From contig JAEWOJ010000142.1 of NCBI GenBank assembly GCA_023399815.1, positions 1 to 14,705 on the forward strand: a DNA stretch of 14,705 nucleotides, written 5' to 3'. The notes beneath the pieces are model-generated. The model ran no database searches. It saw nothing but the letters and a program-made list of their open reading frames with translations, and was not told where the DNA came from. The translations under genes and the position numbers were made by a program. This document shows, one piece after another, positions 1-6,841 of this stretch; the stretch's first letter is position 1; each line of letters begins with the position of its first letter. This DNA is from Pseudomonadota bacterium. Its GTDB lineage: Bacteria; Pseudomonadota; Gammaproteobacteria; Xanthomonadales; Xanthomonadaceae.

Positions 1-154
1 GCGCCAGCAGCGGCCGACTGCTGCCGCCGGGCTGGTCCAGCAGCGCGCTGAGCACGTGCACCGGCTCGATGATGCTGTTGTCCCGACCCACCGCCAGCGA
101 CTGCGCATCGGCCAGGGCCTTCTGGAAGTTGGAAGTGAGCTTGTCCATCCGCAT
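1..154 (-). CDS. clpB: ClpB disaggregase, N-terminal 51 codons (runs off the window)
   Basis: The minus strand reads MRMDKLTSNFQKALADAQSL, then VGRDN and IEPVHVLSALL. This matches the N-terminal (Clp-N) domain of ClpB, the cytoplasmic AAA+ ATPase that rescues aggregated proteins together with DnaK after heat shock. Only the first 51 residues are present; the two AAA+ modules and the middle coiled coil lie outside the window. I chose the ATG at 154 because ClpB proteins characteristically begin M-R-(M/L)-D-(K/R)-L-T. An in-frame ATG at 163 would add only three residues. A sigma-32-type promoter lies 48-75 bases upstream, as expected for this gene. The gene is divergent from the iron operon and is functionally unrelated to it. 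Identification is very secure despite the truncation. Confidence 0.95.
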   Translation of the reverse strand, partial: MRMDKLTSNFQKALADAQSLAVGRDNSIIEPVHVLSALLDQPGGSSRPLLA

Positions 155-201
155 GGTGATCATCCCGAATCAGAGGCCGGCGCCGCCGGCGATACTCGTT
201 C

Positions 202-229
202 AGATGCGGTTGCGGCGGTGTGATTCAAG
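202..229 (-). promoter_or_regulatory. Sigma-32 (RpoH) heat-shock promoter of clpB
   Basis: On the minus strand, CTTGAA (229-224) is followed after 14 bases by CCGCATCT (209-202). The RpoH consensus is CTTGAA, a 13-15 base spacer, then CCCCATNT, so the -35 hexamer is exact and the -10 differs at one position. Transcription would start near 195, giving a leader of about 40 bases before the clpB ATG at 154. Position, orientation and known biology (clpB is a classic RpoH target) all agree. No competing sigma-70 promoter was obvious here. Confidence 0.8.
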
Positions 230-430
230 CCCGACCGGGAACATCCGTTCAGCCGCAACCGCTCCGTCTTTCCCGTATCGGACACAGCGGATGCGATGCC
301 TTGGTCCAGCGCAATGATCCAGCGCAATCGCCCTGACCCGCCGCGAACGGCCCCCACGCCGCAAAGGCCATCCCCGAGCGCCCTCCCACCGCGGAAATCC
401 TCCGGCGGCAGCCCCATCGGCGGCCCACGC

Positions 431-459
431 TGGTCAAGCGGCGGCAGCGCCGTCATAAT
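431..459 (+). promoter_or_regulatory. Sigma-70-like promoter of the fecI operon
   Basis: TGGTCA (431-436) and CATAAT (454-459) are separated by 17 bases, matching the vegetative hexamers at 4/6 and 5/6. Transcription would start near 466, inside the Fur box that begins at 456, which is the usual geometry for Fur repression. The leader before the sigma gene would be about 78 bases. Confidence 0.55.
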
Positions 460-478
460 TGATAACGATTCTCAATTA
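456..478 (+). promoter_or_regulatory. Fur box upstream of the sigma/receptor/RiPP operon
   Basis: The core TGATAACGATTCTCA (460-474) fits the 7-1-7 Fur pattern TGATAAT-N-ATTATCA with two mismatches, both inside the arms. It is embedded in a 23-base dyad centred on 467 whose outer arms, TAATTGA and TCAATTA, are perfect inverted repeats. The site overlaps the -10 and predicted start of the operon promoter, so Fe-Fur would block transcription and iron starvation would release it. The AT-rich block stands out sharply from its GC-rich surroundings. A closely similar core lies in front of the tonB gene at 9473-9487. Confidence 0.85.
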
Positions 479-533
479 ACAACGGATCAGGTCACGCCAC
501 CAAAAGGTGAAGAGGCGCCCCAGTCCCATTTCC

Positions 534-538
534 GGTGA
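534..538 (+). promoter_or_regulatory. Shine-Dalgarno that sets the sigma factor start
   Basis: GGTGA at 534-538 lies five bases before the ATG at 544 and pairs with the 16S tail. The GTG at 535, in the same frame, overlaps this motif and has no well-spaced Shine-Dalgarno of its own, so I prefer the ATG. Confidence 0.5.
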
Positions 539-543
539 CCCTC

Positions 544-1038
544 ATGGCGGCCCAACCCGATACCCTCGTCACGCTCTACCGCGACCACCACACGTGGCTT
601 CGCGGCTGGCTGGCCGGCCGGCTCGGCTGCCGCGAAGTCGCGGCCGACCTTGCGCAGGATACGTTCGCGCGACTGCTGGCCGGGCGCGACCTGCAAGGCC
701 TGCTGGAGCCGCGTGCCTACCTGACCACCATCGCCAAGGGGTTGATGGCCAACTGGTGCCGCCGCCAATCGCTGGAGCGCGCCTATCTGGAAAGCCTGGC
801 GGCGCTGCCCGAGCCAAGCATGCCCTCGGCCGAGCACCAGGCGCTGGTCTGCGAGGCCCTGCACCTGATCGACGCCATGCTCGACGGCCTGCCGCGCGAC
901 GCCCGCCGGGTGTTCCTGCTGGCGCAGTTCGAAGGCATCGGCTATGACGAAATATCCCGCCGGCTCGGCATTTCCCTGAGTACGGTCAAGCGCCACATGA
1001 AGCGCGCCCTCGTCGGCTGCCTGGCCCATGCCCCCTGA
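544..1038 (+). CDS. FecI-type ECF sigma-70 factor
   Basis: A 164-residue iron-type ECF sigma factor that would direct RNA polymerase to the receptor promoter when released by the FecR-like protein. Sigma region 2 covers about residues 8-73 and contains the helix with DLAQDTFARLL. Sigma region 4 covers about 105-158, with a helix-turn-helix at 134-153 (GYDEISRRLG then STVKRHMKRAL). The length and the absence of region 3 are normal for FecI, PvdS or FpvI relatives. The start at ATG 544 is supported by GGTGA at 534-538; a GTG at 535 would add three residues. The stop overlaps the next gene by 11 bases, so the two are translationally coupled. A Fur box and promoter precede it. The family is secure; its cognate promoter sequence is not known from this window. 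Confidence 0.93.
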   Translation: MAAQPDTLVTLYRDHHTWLRGWLAGRLGCREVAADLAQDTFARLLAGRDLQGLLEPRAYLTTIAKGLMANWCRRQSLERAYLESLAALPEPSMPSAEHQALVCEALHLIDAMLDGLPRDARRVFLLAQFEGIGYDEISRRLGISLSTVKRHMKRALVGCLAHAP

Positions 1039-2014
1039 CACTCCCCACCGGGAAGATCCGCTGGAACCGGCCGTGCTGGCGCAGGCCGCCGAGTGGATGC
1101 TGCGCCTGCGCGACGGGGCCGGCAGCGAGGCCGACCGCCTGGCCTGCGAACGCTGGCGCAACGCATCGCCTGCCAACGCCCGCGCCTGGGCGCGGGCGGA
1201 GCGCCTGCAGGCCCTGTTCGACCAGGTGCCGCCCGCCATCGCCCTGCCGGTGCTGGGCCGTCCGGCCGACGCGGGCCGCCGCAACGCGATCAAGCACTTG
1301 GCGCTGCTGTTGAGCGCCGCACCCGGCGGCTGGCTGGGCTGGCAACTGTGGCAGCGCAGCGACTGGAGCGCCGACCAGCGCACCGCCACCGGCGAACGCC
1401 GCCAGTTGCACCTGCCCGACGGCAGCCGGGTCGAACTGGACACCGCCACCGCGCTGGACCTGCGCTTCGATGCCAGCGAACGCGGCGTGCGCCTGCGCGA
1501 GGGCCGGATCCTGGTGGAAACCGCCGCCGATCCGATCGCGCCGCCCCGTCCGTTCCGGGTGCGCACCGCCTTCGGCAACCTGCAGGCGCTGGGAACCCGT
1601 TTCGAAGTCCGCGCCATCGGCGACCGCCACCGGCTCATGGTGCTGGAAGGGGCAGTCCGCCTGGGCTTCGGCCTGCCCACCGTGGGAACCCGGGTGGTCA
1701 ATGCCGGGCAACTGGCATGGTTCGACGCCTACGGTTGCAGCGCCCCGCTCGACGCCGACCCGGCGCAGGCCGCCTGGGTCGGCGGCATGCTCGCGGCCGA
1801 CCGCATGCCGCTGGGCGAGCTGATCGGCGAACTGGCGCGCTACCGCAGCGGCCTGCTGCGCTGCGATCCCGAGGTGGCCGCGCTGGCCGTTTCCGGCGCG
1901 TTCCCGCTCGACGACATCGAGCGCAGCCTGGCGATGCTGGAAGCCATCTATCCGGTTGCCGTGCGCCGGGGTGCGGGCGGCTGGTGGATCACGGTAGGCC
2001 CGCGCGGGGCTTGA
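1028..2014 (+). CDS. FecR-type anti-sigma / sigma regulator
   Basis: A 328-residue inner-membrane regulator expected to hold the FecI-like sigma in check and pass on a signal from the receptor's STN domain. The N-terminal DUF4880/anti-sigma region covers about residues 17-63 (AAEWMLRLRDG, then ERWRNASPANARAWARAE). A single, only moderately hydrophobic membrane segment lies near 88-107. The periplasmic FecR domain spans about 118-233 (RQLHLPDGSRVELDTATAL, later GNLQALGTRFEVR). A C-terminal STN-like part covers about 250-322. Its ATG overlaps the sigma gene by 11 bases. The 119-base gap after it, before the receptor, could hold a promoter for the sigma factor, but I could not identify one confidently. 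The modest membrane segment is a slight oddity; the domain order is otherwise classical. Confidence 0.92.
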   Translation: MPPDTPHREDPLEPAVLAQAAEWMLRLRDGAGSEADRLACERWRNASPANARAWARAERLQALFDQVPPAIALPVLGRPADAGRRNAIKHLALLLSAAPGGWLGWQLWQRSDWSADQRTATGERRQLHLPDGSRVELDTATALDLRFDASERGVRLREGRILVETAADPIAPPRPFRVRTAFGNLQALGTRFEVRAIGDRHRLMVLEGAVRLGFGLPTVGTRVVNAGQLAWFDAYGCSAPLDADPAQAAWVGGMLAADRMPLGELIGELARYRSGLLRCDPEVAALAVSGAFPLDDIERSLAMLEAIYPVAVRRGAGGWWITVGPRGA

Positions 2015-2133
2015 ACCCCGGCCCTTCCGCGCCGCATCCGGCGACGGCCGACGCGTCGAATGAAAAACGCCTGACACTTTTTGCGGTCTCGCGTGGCAAG
2101 CACTACGTATCCCCATCATTCCGAACATTCCCC

Positions 2134-4938
2134 ATGCGCCGACTGCCCTCCCCGTTCCGCGTCAGCCTGCTCGCGGCCGCCCTTGCCGCAACCCCGCTGA
2201 CCCCCTTCGTCCCCGCAGCCGCCGCCCAGTCCGGGGCGAATGCCGTGCTGCCGGCCGGTCCGCTCGGCCGCTCGCTGGCCGCCTTCGCCAGCCAGCGCGG
2301 CATCGCCCTGGCCTACGAACCGGCGCTGACCGCCGGCCTGCAGGCGCCCGCGCTGCGCGGCCCGGTCGGCGACCGCGAAGGGCTGGAACGCCTGCTGGCG
2401 GGCTCCGGGCTGCGCCTGATCGCCCTGTCCGACGGCAGCTACACGCTGGAAAAGGCACCGGCCGGCAACGGCACGATCCCGCTGGCGCCGCTGCGCATCG
2501 GCGCGCAGCGCGCCTTCCCCTATTCGGAAGGTGCCGTGCTGGACCAGGCCTACATCCAGGACACCAACAAGGGCAACGGCGACCTCGCCACCCTGCTGCG
2601 CATCAACCCGGCGGTGCAATTCGGCGAAACCGCGCGCAGCTCGCGCAACGGCGGCGAAATCCGCCCGGCCGACATCAGCATCAACGGCGCGCCGTTCTAC
2701 CAGAACGCGTTTCTGCTCGACGGCGTCAGCGTCAACAACGACATCGACCCGGCCAACGCCTTCACCGCCGTCGGTGATGTCAACAACATCACCGACGTGC
2801 CCAGCCAGTCGCAGGGCATCGCCATCGACACCGACATGCTGGAAAGCGTGACCGTCTACGACAGCAACGTGCCCGCCAGCTTCGGCAACTTCACCGGCGG
2901 CGTGGTCGATGCGCAGACGCGCAAGGCCGGCGACGCGCTCCACGGCAAGGTCTGGTACCGCATGGCGCGCTCGGCCTGGGATGAAGTCATCATTCCGCGC
3001 GACCAGGAAACCACCTGGGACCAGTCGGCCACTTTCGCCTACCAGCCCAGCTACGACAAATACAAGCTCGGCGTGCGCCTGGAAGGCCGCACCGCCGCCG
3101 GCCTCGGCATGATCGGCACGGTCACCCGCACGCGCTCGGACATCCCGCTGCGCGGTTACAGCGCAGGCAACGTCAGCGCCACCGACGCCAACACCAAGAC
3201 CCAGACGCGCGAAAACACCGCCGCCACGCTCAACCTGGACTGGAACAACGGCGAAGGACTGACGCTGGGCGCAAACCTGGTTTATGCGCCCACCGAAGAC
3301 CGCTACTTCATCATGAATGCCAAGGACGCCTGGTTCGACATCAAGCAGGGCGGCCCGGTGTTCAGCCTGCGCGCCAATCTGCAGCGCACCACGTGGACGT
3401 TCAACAACACGCTCAGTTACAGCGACCTGGAAAGCTCGCGCCGCAGCCAGGTGGACTACTGGAAGGCCTGGGCCAAATCCGAAGCCCACGACTGGGGCGT
3501 GAACACCAGCAGCTTCGAAGGCAGCTGGGGCAATGTCGACCAGCACGACCGCAAGCTCGGCTACCGGTTCGAGGCCAACCGCGAGGCCTTCGACTGGGGC
3601 GCCAGCCGCCACACCCTGCAGTTCGGCGCGTCGTACCAGCGCCGCAAGGCCGATTACGAGCGCCTGAACGACCACCTCAGCTACCTGCAACCCTATGCCA
3701 CCACCAGTTGCACGTTCAGCAACGGCACGGTGGACAGCGACGGCTGCTCGCTGTCGCCGGTGCAGACTTCCTCCGGCACGGTCGCCGCCCCCGTTCTGGT
3801 GGCCGGCCAGGGCCAGTACTTCCGCCGCCTGACCATCTACCATGCCGGCAAGTTCACCGTCAGCGGCGACGAATGGGCCGGCTGGCTGCAGGACGACATC
3901 CGCATCGGCAACTGGAGCGTGCGCCCCGGCCTGCGCGTGGAAGACGACAACATCTGGAACCGGACCACGCTGTCGCCGCGCCTGGCCACGTCATGGGACA
4001 TCCTCGGCAATCGCGATTCGGTGCTGACCGCCGGCGTCAACCGCTACTACGGGCGCAATTTCTTCAGCTACCTGCTGCGCGAAGGCCGCGAACGCCTGAC
4101 CGAAATCAAGCTGCGCACCAGCAGCAGCACCTCGTGGGACAGCGTGACCGGCACCCTCGGCACCTCGACCAACCGCATCTCCGACGTGGACATCCCACAC
4201 ACCGACGAGTGGACCCTCGGCTTCGACCAGCAATGGAAGGGCTGGGACTTCAGCCTGAAATACGTCAACCGAGACAACAAGGACGAAGTGCTGCGCCAAT
4301 CGGTGCGCAGCGGCGACAGCAGCGGCTACTACTCCACCAGCGTCTACCAGTACGTCAACAAGGGCCGCAGCCGCAGCAGCATCCACACCCTGAGCGCCGC
4401 CCCGGCGCAGACGCTGGACTGGGGCCGCAGCCATACCCGGCTGCAATTGGCCTTCGACCACACCGACACCAAGCGCAACTACACCGATTACCAGACCACG
4501 TGGAGCGATGCCAGCGACGAACTGGTCCTGTACAAGGGCGAAGCGGTGTGGCTGTACGACCTGCCGGCCAAGGACTTTGCCCGCAAGTGGAGCGCGCGCC
4601 TGTCCACCCAGACCCGCCTGCCGCTGTGGCACGGCGAACTGCTGTGGAGCAATTTCCTGCGCTACCGCGACGGCTTCCGCGACATCGTCAGGGACGGCAG
4701 CGGCGACTACAACGGCCAGAGCCTGGCCGTTTACGTCGACCGCGACTACCCGCGCGCCTTCACCTTCGACAGTACCTTCGAATACACCCTGGAGCTGCCG
4801 CGCGAGCAGCAGGCCTATGCCCGCGTCGAAGTCGCCAACATCCTGAACCTCGCCAACAAGATCAGCGGCACCACCAGCAGCTCGATGTATTACGAGGCCG
4901 GCCGCAGCTTCTGGCTGGAACTGGGCTACAAGTTCTGA
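2134..4938 (+). CDS. TonB-dependent receptor with STN signalling domain (FecA/MbnT-like architecture)
   Basis: A 934-residue outer-membrane receptor. The signal peptide covers residues 1-31 (MRRLPSPFRVSLLAAALA, cleaved after PAAAA). An STN domain follows at about 37-108 (PLGRSLAAFASQRGIALAYE, then GLRLIALSDGSYTLEKA); in this family it contacts the periplasmic part of FecR. The plug spans roughly 115-270 and includes DLATLLRINPAVQF, FLLDGVSVNND and NFTGGVVDAQTR. The 22-strand barrel fills the rest and ends in the usual aromatic residue (LELGYKF). C526 and C538 lie close together in a probable extracellular loop and could form a disulphide. The open frame extends far upstream only because it shadows fecR; ATG 2134 is the first that yields a signal peptide, although its Shine-Dalgarno is poor. 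The ligand is unknown. Its position beside a RiPP cassette makes a metal-peptide complex a reasonable guess. Confidence 0.93.
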   Translation: MRRLPSPFRVSLLAAALAATPLTPFVPAAAAQSGANAVLPAGPLGRSLAAFASQRGIALAYEPALTAGLQAPALRGPVGDREGLERLLAGSGLRLIALSDGSYTLEKAPAGNGTIPLAPLRIGAQRAFPYSEGAVLDQAYIQDTNKGNGDLATLLRINPAVQFGETARSSRNGGEIRPADISINGAPFYQNAFLLDGVSVNNDIDPANAFTAVGDVNNITDVPSQSQGIAIDTDMLESVTVYDSNVPASFGNFTGGVVDAQTRKAGDALHGKVWYRMARSAWDEVIIPRDQETTWDQSATFAYQPSYDKYKLGVRLEGRTAAGLGMIGTVTRTRSDIPLRGYSAGNVSATDANTKTQTRENTAATLNLDWNNGEGLTLGANLVYAPTEDRYFIMNAKDAWFDIKQGGPVFSLRANLQRTTWTFNNTLSYSDLESSRRSQVDYWKAWAKSEAHDWGVNTSSFEGSWGNVDQHDRKLGYRFEANREAFDWGASRHTLQFGASYQRRKADYERLNDHLSYLQPYATTSCTFSNGTVDSDGCSLSPVQTSSGTVAAPVLVAGQGQYFRRLTIYHAGKFTVSGDEWAGWLQDDIRIGNWSVRPGLRVEDDNIWNRTTLSPRLATSWDILGNRDSVLTAGVNRYYGRNFFSYLLREGRERLTEIKLRTSSSTSWDSVTGTLGTSTNRISDVDIPHTDEWTLGFDQQWKGWDFSLKYVNRDNKDEVLRQSVRSGDSSGYYSTSVYQYVNKGRSRSSIHTLSAAPAQTLDWGRSHTRLQLAFDHTDTKRNYTDYQTTWSDASDELVLYKGEAVWLYDLPAKDFARKWSARLSTQTRLPLWHGELLWSNFLRYRDGFRDIVRDGSGDYNGQSLAVYVDRDYPRAFTFDSTFEYTLELPREQQAYARVEVANILNLANKISGTTSSSMYYEAGRSFWLELGYKF

Positions 4939-4954
4939 CCGGGGGACGAAGCCG

Positions 4955-5254
4955 ATGAACGCACCTGCCATGCCGTACAACCGACTGGCCCGCATCGCCG
5001 GCATGCTGGCGTGGGCACCGCCGGCGGTATTGGCGTTGCAGATCGTGCTGCTGGCCCTGTTGGGCGCGTTCATCGGCAACCCGCGCGCCAGCAACGTGTT
5101 CGCCGGCGGCAGTCTGTTGCTGACTGCCGCCGGCCTGCTGACCGGGCTGGTGTCGCTGCCGTTCGCCAGGCGCATCCGGTGGCCGCTGCGCCTGCTGCTG
5201 GTTCCGCTCTGGCTGGTGGTGGCGCGCGTCTCGATGATCGCCAGCGGGTTCTGA
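4955..5254 (+). CDS. Small three-helix membrane protein of unknown function
   Basis: A 99-residue hydrophobic protein starting 16 bases after the receptor stop, with a strong Shine-Dalgarno (GGGGGA at 4941-4946, eight bases before the ATG). Three likely membrane helices are visible: about 16-40 (MLAWAPPAVLALQIVLLALL), about 48-68 (VFAGGSLLLTAAGLLTGLVS) and about 76-96 (PLRLLLVPLWLVVARVSMI). A basic patch (FARRIRW) lies between the second and third. I recognise no family and see no cysteine, histidine cluster or other metal-binding motif. It ends five bases before the start of the di-haem gene, so it is embedded in the operon. It could be an inner-membrane accessory protein, but nothing in the sequence proves a role. 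Confidence 0.8.
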   Translation: MNAPAMPYNRLARIAGMLAWAPPAVLALQIVLLALLGAFIGNPRASNVFAGGSLLLTAAGLLTGLVSLPFARRIRWPLRLLLVPLWLVVARVSMIASGF

Positions 5255-5259
5255 TCCGG

Positions 5260-6432
5260 ATGCCTCATGTCCTGTCGCCATCGCGCCTGCTGCTCGCCGG
5301 GCTGTTGCTGTGTTCGGTGGGCAGCCTGTACGTCGCCCAGGCGCAGACCAGCGCCAACGCGCCGGACGCCGCGGCCACGCTCGACCAATGCCGCCAGCGC
5401 ATCGCGCCCAGCGCGCCCAGCATCGATTTCGATTGCCTGCGCCGCGTCTACGCGCTGCCGGTCGCACAATGGCCCGCACCGCACATCGACGATGGCGTGC
5501 AATGGCAGGAGCTGGCGCCGCTGCCGAAACAAGCGCCCGAACCGGCCGACAACCCCGGCACCCCGGAAAAGGTCGCGCTGGGCAGGAAACTGTTCGAGGA
5601 CCCACGCCTGTCGCGCTCCGGGCAGATCGCCTGCGCCAGCTGCCACGACCGCCAACTGGGCTGGGGCGATGGCCGCAGGGTGTCCTTCGGCCACGACCGC
5701 CAGGCCGGCAAGCGCAATGCGATGAGCGTGGCGATGGCCGCGTATTCGCACCCCCTGTTCTGGGACGGGCGCGCCGCCACGCTGGAAGAACAGGCCGCGT
5801 TCCCGATCCAGGATTCGCAGGAAATGGCCTTCACCACCCGGGAGCTGGAGCGCCGCCTGAACCGCAGCAAGGATTACCCGGCCGAATTCGCCCGCGTGTT
5901 CGGCGACCGCAGGATCCGCATGCGCGAAGTGGGCCAGGCCATCGCCGCCTACGAGCGCACGCTGCTGCCACGCAACAACCGCTTCGATCGTTTCCTCGAC
6001 GGCAACCGCAGCCTGCTCAGCGATCAGCAGCTATGGGGCCTGCACCTGTTCCGCACCCATGCGCGCTGCATGAACTGCCACAGCGGCCCGGCCCTGACCG
6101 ACAACGACTTCCACAACCTCGGCCTGCACTTCTATGGCCGCCCGCAACAGGATCTCGGCCGCTACGAAATCACCGGCAACCCCGCCGACAGCGGCAGATT
6201 CCGCACGCCCTCGCTGCGCAACGTGAGCAATACCGGGCCGTGGATGCACACGGGCGGCTTCACCCAGATGCGTGGCATCGTCAACATGTACAACGTCGGC
6301 ATGCCGCGCCCGCAACCGAAGCCGGAACAGGCCGACGACCCGTTGTTCCCGCAACCGGACCCGCTGCTGAAAGTGCTGGACCTGCACAAGACCGAGCTGG
6401 AAGCCATCACCGAATTCCTGCAAAGCCTGTAG
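5260..6432 (+). CDS. Di-haem cytochrome c peroxidase / MauG-family protein
   Basis: A 390-residue periplasmic c-type cytochrome. The signal peptide is about residues 1-28 (LLLAGLLLCSVGSLYVAQA). Two haem-attachment motifs are present: CASCH at 125-129 and CMNCH at 270-274. The family pattern is clear: ALGRKLFEDPRLS, ISCASCHD-like context, HPLFWDGRAATLEEQ, then PALTDNDFHNLG and RTPSLRNVSNTGPWMHTGGF. Relatives either reduce hydrogen peroxide (CcpA) or oxidise protein side chains (MauG; MbnH, which oxidises a tryptophan in MbnP). The sequence alone does not separate these. The start at 5260 lies five bases after the preceding stop and has only a weak Shine-Dalgarno. Its place directly before a RiPP precursor favours a role in peptide or partner maturation or in metal redox chemistry; that is inference. 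Confidence 0.92.
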   Translation: MPHVLSPSRLLLAGLLLCSVGSLYVAQAQTSANAPDAAATLDQCRQRIAPSAPSIDFDCLRRVYALPVAQWPAPHIDDGVQWQELAPLPKQAPEPADNPGTPEKVALGRKLFEDPRLSRSGQIACASCHDRQLGWGDGRRVSFGHDRQAGKRNAMSVAMAAYSHPLFWDGRAATLEEQAAFPIQDSQEMAFTTRELERRLNRSKDYPAEFARVFGDRRIRMREVGQAIAAYERTLLPRNNRFDRFLDGNRSLLSDQQLWGLHLFRTHARCMNCHSGPALTDNDFHNLGLHFYGRPQQDLGRYEITGNPADSGRFRTPSLRNVSNTGPWMHTGGFTQMRGIVNMYNVGMPRPQPKPEQADDPLFPQPDPLLKVLDLHKTELEAITEFLQSL

Positions 6433-6486
6433 CCTGCCTGCGCGACTCCCTCATTCCCCGCGGCCTCGCCGCACCCGGAGACTCCC

Positions 6487-6825
6487 ATGCCTGACAACGC
6501 CTCGACCTCCCGCATCCTCCGCTCGGCCCTGACCGGCAGCCTCGCACTGGCCGGCTCCACCTTCGCCGTGCAGGCGCTGGCCGGAGGCTACGCACAGGAC
6601 CCGGCCGCCAGCCCGCAGGCTGCCCCAGCCGCGGCGAAGAAGGCCCAGGAAGGCAAGTGCGGCGAAGGCAAGTGCGGGGCGCACGCACCGGCTACCCCTG
6701 CCACTCCTCCGGCGGCCCCGGCCCCGGCTCCTGCTGCCAATGCCAAGCCCGAGCCCAAGCCGCAGCAGGCACAGCCCGCCGCGGATGCAGCTGCCGCCGC
6801 ACCGTCGCCACGCGCCGGGCGCTGA
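6487..6825 (+). CDS. bufA: EGKCG-type bufferin/HvfA-like RiPP precursor with Sec signal
   Basis: A 112-residue secreted peptide. An N-terminal signal sequence (ILRSALTGSLALAGSTFAV, cleaved near QALA-GGY at residue 32) is followed by a short linker and a tandem EGKCG-EGKCG at residues 55-64. The only two cysteines are C58 and C63. The remaining 48 residues are an Ala/Pro-rich tail. EGKCG is the motif modified in HvfA of Haemophilus influenzae, where HvfB/HvfC convert the cysteines into oxazolone/thioamide pairs that bind copper; the two genes immediately downstream encode those partner families. Here the core has just two motifs and they abut without a spacer, encoded by an almost exact 15-base tandem repeat. 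GGAG at 6477-6480 sits six bases before the ATG. The identification rests on motif and gene order; the metal bound here is unknown. Confidence 0.85.
   Translation: MPDNASTSRILRSALTGSLALAGSTFAVQALAGGYAQDPAASPQAAPAAAKKAQEGKCGEGKCGAHAPATPATPPAAPAPAPAANAKPEPKPQQAQPAADAAAAAPSPRAGR
6649..6678 (+). repeat. 15-base tandem duplication encoding EGKCG twice
   Basis: Two adjacent 15-base units, 6649-6663 and 6664-6678, differ only in their last base (GGC versus GGG, both Gly). The synonymous near-identity suggests recent duplication of the core motif or gene conversion between the units. Confidence 0.85.
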
Positions 6826-6841
6826 CGTTACGGCCTTCGGC

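Larger units (their letters stand above)
155..543. other. Divergent intergenic region between clpB and the ECF sigma gene
   Basis: This 389-base stretch separates two divergent units. It holds the clpB heat-shock promoter on one side and the Fur-controlled operon promoter on the other. Between about 230 and 430 I see no convincing gene. The open frames there on both strands lack family resemblance, and the longest one on the minus strand runs across the clpB promoter. An 11-base direct repeat, TCCAGCGCAAT, occurs at 305-315 and 318-328; its meaning is unknown. Confidence 0.6.

Noticed and set aside
305..328. Direct repeat TCCAGCGCAAT (two copies, 13-base period) as an operator
   Set aside because: Two short copies in GC-rich DNA with no known regulator and no relation to either promoter; noted only within the intergenic entry.
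160..456. Minus-strand open frame of 98 codons upstream of clpB
   Set aside because: It runs across the clpB heat-shock promoter and ends near the operon's Fur box, has no family resemblance and is rich in Gly/Arg as shadow frames of GC-rich DNA are.
1093..2133. Upstream extension of the first receptor's frame
   Set aside because: It overlaps fecR in another frame and its Arg/Pro/Gly-rich translation is a GC shadow; the signal peptide begins at 2134.
2116..5751. Long minus-strand open frames opposite the receptor and di-haem genes (up to 586 codons)
   Set aside because: They are antisense shadows of high-GC codon usage; the plus-strand products have complete domains, signal peptides and haem motifs.
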